A stretch of 10,674 nucleotides of DNA, taken from Bacteroidales bacterium (lineage in GTDB: Bacteria; Bacteroidota; Bacteroidia; Bacteroidales; UBA3663). The translations under genes and the position numbers were made by a program. This document shows, piece by piece, positions 1 to 6,541 of this stretch. The notes below the pieces were generated by a model. The model saw only the letters and a program-made list of their open reading frames with translations. It searched no databases and was not told the DNA's origin. The stretch spans positions 1 to 10,674 of the forward strand of contig JAGBQS010000070.1 in the NCBI GenBank assembly GCA_017632695.1, read 5' to 3'. Position 1 is the first letter of the stretch; each line of letters opens with the position of its first letter.

Positions 1-183
1 ATCATGCTCCATGCGGGCAACACCGTGGCCGATACCCGCGGCTGCATCCTGGTAGGACTCTCCCCGATGGACGATCCTGCGGCACCGCGCCTGCAGTACT
101 CTGCCTCCACCTTCAGCCTCCTCTGGAACACCCTTCAGGATGCCTCCCGCCGCGCCGAGGAGATTTGGATCTCTGTGAGGTGA
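1..183 (+). CDS. DUF5675 family protein, C-terminal fragment (5' end outside window)
   Basis: The frame is open from the first base and ends at TGA 181-183, giving the last 60 residues. The segment HAGNTVADTRGCILVG near the start of the fragment matches the conserved signature of DUF5675 (His-x-Gly-Asn, then Asp-Thr-x-Gly-Cys-Ile-Leu), a small family common in Bacteroidales genomes and phages. Its biochemical function is unknown; the invariant His, Asp and Cys suggest an active or metal-binding site, but that is inference. The fragment ends in a beta-like stretch (EEIWISVR), as family members usually do. The gene is followed by a repeat-rich spacer and a probable terminator, so it is probably a separate transcription unit from the genes downstream. 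Family assignment is fairly secure; the start and full length cannot be seen. Confidence 0.8.
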   Translation: MMLHAGNTVADTRGCILVGLSPMDDPAAPRLQYSASTFSLLWNTLQDASRRAEEIWISVR

Positions 184-186
184 TAA

Positions 187-293
187 TTGATAGTTGATAG
201 TTGATAGTTGATAGTTGGCCCTATGCTGCCAAGAACCAATCCGGACTCAGTGCCGACCGGACGGAAAAAAATATCAATTATCAATTATCAATT
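187..293. repeat. Heptamer tandem repeat with inverted partner
   Basis: The left block (187-217) is four exact TTGATAG units plus a partial TTG. The right block (272-293) is three TATCAAT units. Read on the other strand the right block is ATTGATA repeated, so the two blocks form an imperfect inverted repeat around a spacer of about 54 bases. The left block begins right after the stop codon of the DUF5675 gene. Repeats of this kind are frequent in Bacteroidales intergenic DNA; their role is not known to me. Confidence 0.8.
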
Positions 294-330
294 AGATAAA
301 ATTCTAAATTGGTTAAAATCATCAAAAATT

Positions 331-372
331 GTTGTTTTTGGGGCTCTTTTAGGCCCTGAAAGCAACTTTTTT
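331..372 (+). terminator. Probable intrinsic terminator after the DUF5675 gene
   Basis: The arm at 331-344 pairs with 353-366 around an 8-base loop, giving 14 consecutive pairs of which three are G-T wobbles. The GGGC/GCCC inner stem and the GTTG/CAAC outer stem are fully Watson-Crick. Six T residues (367-372) follow the stem directly. The position, after the DUF5675 gene and just before the next promoter, fits a transcription-unit boundary. It lies about 150 bases beyond the stop codon, which is somewhat far. Confidence 0.62.
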
Positions 373-381
373 GTAAAATAA

Positions 382-413
382 TTTGCTTATAAGGCGAAAA
401 ACGGTTATCTTTG
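382..413 (+). promoter_or_regulatory. Bacteroidetes-type promoter for the exported-protein genes
   Basis: TTTG at 382-385 fits the -33 element and TATCTTTG at 406-413 fits the -7 consensus TAnnTTTG exactly, with a 20-base spacer as expected for the primary sigma factor of Bacteroidetes. The start of transcription would fall near 419-421, giving an A-rich leader of about 60 bases before the ATG at 483. That leader contains two ACCGATT copies (434-440 and 447-453), 13 bases apart, of unknown meaning. It is the best promoter match I found in the window. Confidence 0.78.
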
Positions 414-482
414 TGCCCATATTAATAAGGAGTACCGATTAAGGAAACCGATTGAAAAACTTACAAAAACAATACTCATACA

Positions 483-1838
483 ATGAAAACATTTCTGCTT
501 GTCGTTACACTTGCCGTTTGGAGTCTTGCACCCGCTTTGGCGCAGAAGCCGTTACCACGTTGGACCAAGAACCCTACCGGACAGGGAAAGACCGTTGCCA
601 TGGGCGATGATCACGACGATGCCTACGAGCTCGCCATCGTGCAGCTCTACAATTCCTTCGACCACAAGATTGATACCGCCTCCCTGTGCGGCCGTCTGAT
701 GGCTATCGACTCGATCCTCGAGATTGACCAGCGTACATCGTGGGTGGAAGCTGCCATGAAGAGCGGCTACTTCAAGGTGAAGGATTCCATCGAAACCGAT
801 ACCAGCTACTGGGTCAGCGTACAGATTACGCCCAAGGACTTGAGCCTCTTTGTGGAGCAGCTCACCTCGAGCAACAAACAGTTCGGCTCGGAGTCGCTGA
901 CCCGTGCGCGGTTCTCGCGCGAACAGGGCGACCTCCTTTCGGCCGTGCAGCAGTACGCCAAGGGTCTGAATGAGCTGATGCCGAGCATTCACCGTCCGCT
1001 GCCTACGGAAGTGCTGGGCGGCGAGGATCTGGCCAATACCATTTATGCCGAATATATCTCGGCGCTCGACAGTCTGCAGTGCGCCCCCGGACGTCTGACT
1101 TGCCCGATGGTGAAAGGCGAGGAGATTCCGCTGGAACTGACCTACCGGTTTACGGCCGCCGACGGCAAAGTCATTGCGAACATGCCCGTAAAGGCCGGCT
1201 TCAAGGGCCCGGAGGGTAAGGTGATGATGGTGTCACGGTTTACCGACCGCGACGGTCTCGCCAAAGTGCGCGTCATGGAAGCCCCACAGTCCGACGAGGC
1301 CGAAGTCTGGGCCTGCGTCGATGAAGATGTCCTCTACTCGTGCATCCCGGAAAACGTAGGCAAGAGCCTGCTGAAACGCCGCGTGCAGGGAACCTTCCCG
1401 ACGGCATCCATCCAGCTTAAGGCCCTCGATCCGACACCGACCTTCACCGTAGCTTTGGACTCGGTGGATATGGAACAGAAACCGGCTTTAGAGGCGCTGC
1501 TGAAACAGCACGGATTCATTCAGGAACTGCCCGATACCGCCGACCTGGAAGTGAACCTGGAATACCAGAACCAGCTGCAGGGCGCGCCGGAGCGTCACGG
1601 GGACTATGTGCTGGCAACCTACCGCTGCGGCCTCAACCTGCGCATCCTGGTGCGCAGTACCCGCGAGGTGCTTTCGGAGTATAAGATCAAGGACTTCGAC
1701 ATCCTGCAGCCTGCCGACAAACCTGCCGAAAAGGTGCGCGCCCGTGCCGTGGGCGAGATGATGAAGCAGGTGAAGCGCGAACTGCCGGAATACCTGAAGT
1801 CCGTCAATTACGACAAACGTAAAGTGGTATTCAAATGA
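483..1838 (+). CDS. Exported protein with LPP20-like N-terminal region
   Basis: This 451-aa protein begins with a signal peptide (residues 1-20, ending ALA, then Gln21). There is no lipobox Cys, so it should be released by signal peptidase I. Residues 24-128 start with PRWTKNP, a small-residue stretch and a long helix, a layout resembling LPP20/CsgG-neighbour proteins of Bacteroidetes. Residues 138-200 are helical and TPR-like. Residues 212-300 look like a beta-sandwich (Ig or carboxypeptidase-regulatory type), with three Cys at 200, 207 and 278. Residues 305-451 contain a beta-strand/helix pattern with DFDILQPADKPAEKVRARAV, reminiscent of LpoB/CsgG-type periplasmic domains. It is the first gene after the promoter, with an A-rich leader and no Shine-Dalgarno. 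Its last four bases overlap the next ATG, suggesting translational coupling. The function is unknown; the domain calls are by eye and weak. Confidence 0.85.
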   Translation: MKTFLLVVTLAVWSLAPALAQKPLPRWTKNPTGQGKTVAMGDDHDDAYELAIVQLYNSFDHKIDTASLCGRLMAIDSILEIDQRTSWVEAAMKSGYFKVKDSIETDTSYWVSVQITPKDLSLFVEQLTSSNKQFGSESLTRARFSREQGDLLSAVQQYAKGLNELMPSIHRPLPTEVLGGEDLANTIYAEYISALDSLQCAPGRLTCPMVKGEEIPLELTYRFTAADGKVIANMPVKAGFKGPEGKVMMVSRFTDRDGLAKVRVMEAPQSDEAEVWACVDEDVLYSCIPENVGKSLLKRRVQGTFPTASIQLKALDPTPTFTVALDSVDMEQKPALEALLKQHGFIQELPDTADLEVNLEYQNQLQGAPERHGDYVLATYRCGLNLRILVRSTREVLSEYKIKDFDILQPADKPAEKVRARAVGEMMKQVKRELPEYLKSVNYDKRKVVFK

Positions 1839-3970
1839 AAAAGCTCGTTTTTCTCCTCTCGCTGATACTGTGTCTAAGTGTGGCAACCGCCGGCGCCCAG
1901 CAGGTAACCCGCGGACAGGTACTGAAGGCCATGTATAAGGCCGACAGCTACCACGCAGCCGGTAAGGACTCGCTGGCTATAGCCCTGCTCGACTCGATGG
2001 CAACGCTGATTCCGCGCCTGTCGGTGATTTACGAACGCGAGGGCCGCATTTACGAGTCGATGTACGAGAAGCAGCAGTCGAAGTCGGCCCTGAATGCCGC
2101 CGTACTGATGTACCGCCGCTACCTCTCGCTCGAAATGAACGAGAACAAGACCCGCGAGGTGAGCCAGCGTCTGCGGGAACTGGAAGACAAACTCCAGGTA
2201 GCCCATTTTGAGGACGAAGAGGAGGCGCTGGCGCAGGAAGAGGAAAAGAATGCCCGCGTGCTGCCGGTAGTGACCGACGACAGTCAGGCCGCCGATATGG
2301 CACAGAACGTGGTGCAGCCCGTTGTGCCGCCTGTTGAGGCACCCACAGTCGCCCCTGCCATCGGCAAGCCCGGTCTGGAAAAACAGCAGGTGGGTCAGGC
2401 CGAAGTGCTGCAACCCGCCACACTCAGTCCCGACCTGCCCCAGCAGTCGGCCACCCAGCCGCAGGAGCAGCTGGCAAGCGTGAAGCAGGAGGGTGGCAAG
2501 TTCTCCTATCTGACCTACTACGAGCTGGAGATTCCTGCCAAGGCGGTGCAGACCGTGGATGTGGATACCAAAACCCTCGAGGTAAGCGATACGGAAGGAC
2601 ACTGGGTATCGTCGCTGGCTAACTCGGACGGTCGCGAACGCTGGATCTTCGACATCTCGGCCTTCGACGGCAGCTGCGTGATTGCCCTCCATCCGCAAGC
2701 CGGCATCCTGAACGAGCCTAAGGGCAACCGCAACTTTGCGCAGACGGTGCTGAACTTCATGAAGGATAATGACCTGATTGCCAATACCACGCTCTCCATT
2801 CCGTGCGACCAGGTGATAGGTACCATCAACGGACACCAGATGGTGTTCAATCTGGAGAGCGAGAAGACCTACAAGCCGAACGCTTCCATCTACTCGTGGA
2901 GCCATACGCTGCTGGATAACGTATCGACCCTGCTGCCTTTCGGTCAGGTGATTTACAAGCTGGGTAACTCGCTGCTGGCCAAGCAGGAGTCGAAGGACCT
3001 GGAAACAACCTATACCACCGATGCGAAGTTTGCCGTGAGCAAGGTCTCCGACGGTGTGCTCAAGGTGCACTATTCGGCCCGCGAGAAGAAGACGAACAAG
3101 AACGGCTCGAAGATGATGGGCAACCGCATCGAAACGTTCTTCCTGTTCCGCACTACCAGCGATTACGTACACTTCGAACCCGTGGACATCGAGGGTATGG
3201 AGGACGATCATACCGGTCTGTTTGCTCAGGTGAGCAACGATGCCCAGCGCGATCCCTCGAAGCTGTACGCGCTGGCAAACATGTACTTCTACGGTGTGGG
3301 TACGGAAACCGACGAGAGTCTGGGTCTGCAGCTGATGAACAAGGCTGCCGTGCAGACCAACGGTACGGATGCCTATGCCTGGTTGGCGAAGTTCTACTTC
3401 AACGAGGCTTACGAGGACCAGTCGCTTTCCAGCTCGTCGCGCAAAAAATACATCAAGGCCAGCAACTACAACCTGGGCAAGCTCCGCTCGCTGCAGGATG
3501 CCCGCTGGTACGCCATTAAGGGCGATATGATGGAGAACGCCAGCGGCAGTGAGGCCGACTCGGCTTTCTACTTCTACCAGCAGGGTGCCATGAAGGGCGA
3601 ACCCTATGCCTTATATAAATTAGGTACGTGCTACGTGAATGCCAATCATACCTCGCGCGACCTGGTGAGGGGCATGAAGTTCCTGAACGATGCCGCCGAG
3701 AAGGGTAACGCCGAAGCCTGGTTAGCCATCGCCCGTATGGAAAAAGCCGGTGTGGGCACCAATAAGGATCTGGATAAATATCTGATGCACCTCTCGAAGG
3801 CCATCGATATGGGTTCGGTGGAAGCTATCCACGAACTGTCGGATGCCTACATGCAGGGTATTGCCGTGGAGCGCGACTTCCATCAGGCATCCATGATCCG
3901 CGAATCCTGGTACCGCGCCCAGCAGAACAACTGGATCCCTGCGGTGATAGGAGCGGGGTATGGGCTGTGA
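1835..3970 (+). CDS. Exported TPR/Sel1-like repeat protein
   Basis: This 711-aa protein starts inside the previous stop codon (ATGA). Its signal peptide is residues 1-21, followed by Gln22. Residues about 27-100 look like TPR helices. Residues 105-140 are a charged, Glu-rich probable coiled coil. Residues 142-215 are a Pro/Gln/Val-rich flexible linker. Residues 220-455 form a beta-rich domain of no family I recognise. From about 474 Sel1-like repeats begin: LYALANMYFYGVGTETDES is a typical unit, and others start near 588 (YALYKLGTCY), 625 (AEAWLAIARMEKAGVGTNKD) and 662 (VEAIHELSDAYMQGIAVERD). Sel1 repeats are protein-binding scaffolds, so a structural or adaptor role in the periplasm or at the outer membrane is likely. 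The partner is unknown; the upstream coupled gene is the natural candidate. The C-terminus is short and Gly-rich after the last repeat. Confidence 0.88.
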   Translation: MKKLVFLLSLILCLSVATAGAQQVTRGQVLKAMYKADSYHAAGKDSLAIALLDSMATLIPRLSVIYEREGRIYESMYEKQQSKSALNAAVLMYRRYLSLEMNENKTREVSQRLRELEDKLQVAHFEDEEEALAQEEEKNARVLPVVTDDSQAADMAQNVVQPVVPPVEAPTVAPAIGKPGLEKQQVGQAEVLQPATLSPDLPQQSATQPQEQLASVKQEGGKFSYLTYYELEIPAKAVQTVDVDTKTLEVSDTEGHWVSSLANSDGRERWIFDISAFDGSCVIALHPQAGILNEPKGNRNFAQTVLNFMKDNDLIANTTLSIPCDQVIGTINGHQMVFNLESEKTYKPNASIYSWSHTLLDNVSTLLPFGQVIYKLGNSLLAKQESKDLETTYTTDAKFAVSKVSDGVLKVHYSAREKKTNKNGSKMMGNRIETFFLFRTTSDYVHFEPVDIEGMEDDHTGLFAQVSNDAQRDPSKLYALANMYFYGVGTETDESLGLQLMNKAAVQTNGTDAYAWLAKFYFNEAYEDQSLSSSSRKKYIKASNYNLGKLRSLQDARWYAIKGDMMENASGSEADSAFYFYQQGAMKGEPYALYKLGTCYVNANHTSRDLVRGMKFLNDAAEKGNAEAWLAIARMEKAGVGTNKDLDKYLMHLSKAIDMGSVEAIHELSDAYMQGIAVERDFHQASMIRESWYRAQQNNWIPAVIGAGYGL

Positions 3971-3975
3971 TTTAT

Positions 3976-3994
3976 TTGCAAGCTTGGCTTGCAA
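3976..3994. other. Perfect hairpin after the Sel1-repeat gene
   Basis: TTGCAAGC (3976-3983) and GCTTGCAA (3987-3994) form a perfect 8-bp stem with a 3-base loop, five bases after the stop codon. No T-tract follows, so it is a poor intrinsic terminator. It touches the first GGAGTTAA unit of the repeat element and may protect the 3' end of the upstream message or be part of that element. Confidence 0.7.
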
Positions 3995-4151
3995 GGAGTT
4001 AATGTATGGGAGTTAATGGGAGTTAGAGGGAGTTAACAGACGTTACCTATGCTGGCAACAACATTTGTCCATTACCCTTGCAGCCATAACAAACGTCCGT
4101 TAACTCCACAGACAGAAAGCCTGTTAACTTCCGTTAACTCCAGATAACTCC
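3995..4151. repeat. Interrupted palindromic repeat element, copy A
   Basis: The left side holds GGAGTTAA-type units at 3995, 4008, 4018 and 4028, the last three exactly 10 bases apart. The last one continues into GGAGTTAACAGACGTT (4029-4044). This pairs with AACGTCCGTTAACTCC (4092-4107) with one mismatch, across 47 bases. An imperfect ACAGAC/GCCTGT hairpin follows (4108-4123), then two more TTAACTCC/ATAACTCC units to 4151. The element fills nearly the whole intergenic gap and ends 15 bases before the next ATG. Copies B and C share its architecture. Confidence 0.85.
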
Positions 4152-4166
4152 AAAAAAAAGAAAATA

Positions 4167-5276
4167 ATGAAGAAATTATTCCTGCTGATACTGACAATCC
4201 TATGGCCTCTTGCCACGATGGCCGATACGCCGGAACGCATAGCGCGGCTGGCGGAGCAGCTTCCGTGCAAGCCGGGACGTGCCGATACGGTGATGGCGTG
4301 CCGGGCTTTGGGCCGCAACATATCGGTCAGCGTTGAGCACGACAGGAAGGGTGCATTGAGTCATCTGGGTCTGTGCCTCTTTACGCCCGAGATGAAAAGG
4401 ATGTCGAACCGCACGCTCTGCAACTGTGTGGAACGCATCATGCTCGACCTGCTGCTGAAAGCTTCCGATAAGGAGCGTCTGACCTATCTGCGCGAGAACC
4501 GCCTGCGTCTGATGTGGGAAGGCTATCCCCTGGGAAGTCCGCAGTTCGACACGTTCAGCAAGGCTATGGCTTTGGTGAGCGAGAGCAGCGAGACGAAGCT
4601 GACGGAGAATGAGTCGGGCTATCTGTTCTATCTCATCGACCATAACGAAACCGCCATCACGCTGGCGTTCCCCAAGGACCGCGAACTGATTTTCGGTACG
4701 GATAAGAAGGAGGAGGACGAGCGTATGACCCTCCAGTTAGCGTTGGGTTCGACGGAGCGTCTGCAGCCCAAACTGCCCGAACAGAGCCGGCTGAAAAGCA
4801 CCGCCGACAAGAACCTCTGGAAACTGAACGGACAGCAGTTCATGATCGACCACATGCGTTCGGACAGCTACTACCTGAAGGATCAGGCGGGCAAGGTGCA
4901 GGTGGTCTTCGACAACCGCTACCCCTTAGAGTCGTTCACCAACCTGCTGTTGGGACTGGTGGCCGACCCTGCGTTCAAGGTCGATCTGACCCATAAACGC
5001 TACGGACTGGTGCCGCCGCGCTTCAACGTGGACTGGGGCTCGCTTTTCAATACGCTGGTGGATAAGAATGTGGAATGCTATGCAGCCGCGCGCCTTATTG
5101 ATGGGGGCAAAACCCTTTCGGGCGTGCTGGTGATGAACCATAAGAACTACGGTTACATCAATATGCTCACGGTGAACGCCGAATGTGCCAGCCTCTTCTC
5201 GGACAAGACGCCCGAACTGAAGGCCTACCTCTTTACCAACGTTCCCCAGAACAATCTGCTGAACCTGTTTGAGTAA
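4167..5276 (+). CDS. Exported protein of unknown family
   Basis: I do not recognise a family for this 369-aa protein. A signal peptide is clear (residues 1-19, ending TMA, then Asp20); it lacks the Gln that follows the cleavage site in the other four exported proteins. The mature protein has Cys at 34, 45, 70, 85 and 87; the close pair CNC at 85-87 could be redox-active or metal-binding, but nothing else supports this. Residues 80-140 are helical and Arg/Leu-rich. Residues 150-175 and 300-335 look beta-rich (TAITLAF; GVLVMNHKNYGYINMLTV). The C-terminal part, from about 245, begins with FDNRYPLESFTNLLLG. The start is chosen because it gives a good signal peptide and follows an A-rich stretch at 4152-4166. 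The gene lies between the Sel1-repeat protein and the NTF2-like protein on the same strand, so a role in the same envelope function is plausible. Confidence 0.8.
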   Translation: MKKLFLLILTILWPLATMADTPERIARLAEQLPCKPGRADTVMACRALGRNISVSVEHDRKGALSHLGLCLFTPEMKRMSNRTLCNCVERIMLDLLLKASDKERLTYLRENRLRLMWEGYPLGSPQFDTFSKAMALVSESSETKLTENESGYLFYLIDHNETAITLAFPKDRELIFGTDKKEEDERMTLQLALGSTERLQPKLPEQSRLKSTADKNLWKLNGQQFMIDHMRSDSYYLKDQAGKVQVVFDNRYPLESFTNLLLGLVADPAFKVDLTHKRYGLVPPRFNVDWGSLFNTLVDKNVECYAAARLIDGGKTLSGVLVMNHKNYGYINMLTVNAECASLFSDKTPELKAYLFTNVPQNNLLNLFE

Positions 5277-5362
5277 CAAGCCAACACATATTATATATAA
5301 GTAAAGAAACGTATCTCTTTGAAACAATAAGTTGAGAATATAATTATACACATATCTATATT

Positions 5363-6355
5363 ATGAACACTAAACTATTGAAAATTTGCCTGATGGCGGT
5401 GATGCTTTTCGGTATCGCCCTGCCGTCGGAGGCCCAAATGGAGGTCAAGGTTTCGGTCATTAAAGGCGTAGATGACCTGAACGTTAAGCAAACCATCGAA
5501 CAGCAGGCCCACAACGTGCTTTCGGCTTTCAATGCTTCGGTACTGGAGGGCAAGAAGCTGAAGGATAAACTGAAAGAGTATCCCGTGCCGAAGGAGATGG
5601 AAACTACGCTGCTGAACCTGTGGCGTTCGAGTGCCATCATCTGCTCGGTGAGCGAGATTAAGGGCGAGATCCTGAGTCTGCCGGGCGGCGGCTACCAGCT
5701 GCGCGACATTCCCGTCTCGATGCTGGCCAGCGACGATGACGATCAGGATCTGGTCTTCAACTTCGACAGTCAGGGTATGCTGAGCAATGTCTATGTGGCT
5801 CTGGAACTGCACAACTACAAGAACGTGATTGTGGAGGGTGTCACCCTGGAGGACTTTACGCGCCGTCAGGTGATTCTGGACTTTGTGGAGAACTTCCGTA
5901 CCGCCTATAACCGCAAGGATCTGGATTACCTCCGCATGGTGTTCAGCAACGACGCGCTCATCATTACCGGCAAGGTGCTGAAGAAGAAACCCGAGCAGAA
6001 CGACTTCATGAGCAAGTCATTGGGCGCTACCAAGGTGGTACAGACGGTGATGGACAAGGAACAGTATATGAACAACCTGAAGAAGGTGTTCGGCAAGAAT
6101 GCCTACATCAACCTGAAGTTTGAGGAGGTGTCGGTGAAGAAGCACCCGAAGCGTCCGCAGATTTACGGCGTTCAGCTGAAGCAGTACTGGAACTCGAGCA
6201 CCTACAGCGATGTGGGCTACCTCTTCCTGATGATCAACTTCGAGGATGAACTGAATCCAAGCATCGAGGTCCGTACCTGGCAGCCTGACAAGTTCGATGA
6301 CGGTACCCCGATTCCGCGCGACGAAGTTTACTCACTTGAGAGCTTTAACATCTGA
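5363..6355 (+). CDS. Exported protein with NTF2-like C-terminal domain
   Basis: This 330-aa protein has a signal peptide (residues 1-24, ending SEA, then Gln25) and no lipobox. The N-terminal half (25-155) resembles a conserved Bacteroidales region, with a helix beginning VDDLNVKQTIEQ, a motif around NLWRSSAIIC and then GGGYQLRDIPVSM. Residues about 168-308 fit an NTF2/SnoaL-like fold: an opening helix FVENFRTAYNRKDLDYLRMVF, then a strand with DALIITGKV, a helix YMNNLKKVF, and paired strands with YGVQLKQYW, YLFLMINFED and IEVRTWQP. In such proteins this half is usually a small alpha+beta binding or scaffold domain, not necessarily an enzyme. I recall close relatives across Bacteroidales as conserved exported proteins of unknown function. 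The 86-base AT-rich gap before it has no Shine-Dalgarno and no clear promoter. Confidence 0.85.
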   Translation: MNTKLLKICLMAVMLFGIALPSEAQMEVKVSVIKGVDDLNVKQTIEQQAHNVLSAFNASVLEGKKLKDKLKEYPVPKEMETTLLNLWRSSAIICSVSEIKGEILSLPGGGYQLRDIPVSMLASDDDDQDLVFNFDSQGMLSNVYVALELHNYKNVIVEGVTLEDFTRRQVILDFVENFRTAYNRKDLDYLRMVFSNDALIITGKVLKKKPEQNDFMSKSLGATKVVQTVMDKEQYMNNLKKVFGKNAYINLKFEEVSVKKHPKRPQIYGVQLKQYWNSSTYSDVGYLFLMINFEDELNPSIEVRTWQPDKFDDGTPIPRDEVYSLESFNI

Positions 6356-6362
6356 TTTTAAA

Positions 6363-6515
6363 TGGGAGTTAACCGGAGTTAATGGGAGTTAGCTGGAGTT
6401 AACGGACGTTACCTAAGCAGGCGAAACATTTGTCCGATATCTTAGCATCCTTAACAAACGTCCGTTAACTCCACAGGCGAAGCCTGTTACCTCCAAATAA
6501 CTCCAGTTACCTCCC
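6363..6515. repeat. Interrupted palindromic repeat element, copy B
   Basis: GGGAGTTAA-type units run from 6363 to about 6410 at near 10-base spacing. The arm GGAGTTAACGGACGTT (6395-6410) is the exact reverse complement of AACGTCCGTTAACTCC (6457-6472), 46 bases apart. A perfect hairpin follows: ACAGGC, loop GAA, GCCTGT (6473-6487). Further TAACTCC/TTACCTCC units lead to 6515. The element starts 7 bases after one stop codon and ends 26 bases before the next ATG. Its core shares GTTACCTA-GC-GGC and ACATTTGTCC with copy A, in the same orientation. Confidence 0.87.
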
Positions 6516-6541
6516 AATAATAAATTTAATAACGTAATGAT

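Noticed and set aside
240..261. Short inverted repeat TCCGG/CCGGA as a terminator
   Set aside because: Only 5 bp with a 12-base loop and followed by A residues on the plus strand; the stem at 331-372 is a far better candidate.
1874..3211. Long open frame of 445 codons on the minus strand inside the Sel1-repeat gene
   Set aside because: It lies wholly antisense to a gene with a signal peptide and recognisable repeats, its translation is His/Leu/Arg-rich without domains, and similar antisense frames occur under other genes here, as expected from the codon bias.
3995..4047. G-quadruplex from the spaced GG/GGG runs of the repeat arms
   Set aside because: Runs are only two or three G with 7-11 base loops, many units have just GG, and loop content rather than G-run length is conserved.
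4060..4090. Promoter-like -7 sequences in the cores of the repeat elements (TACCCTTG in A, TATCTTAG in B, TATATTTA in C)
   Set aside because: Each departs from TAnnTTTG at a different position and none has a -33 element at the right distance; the loop sequence is not conserved between copies.
5277..5362. Possible promoter before the NTF2-like gene (TATCTCTTTG near 5312)
   Set aside because: The -7 element would need two extra bases between TA and TTTG, or TC in place of TA, and no TTTG lies about 20 bases upstream.
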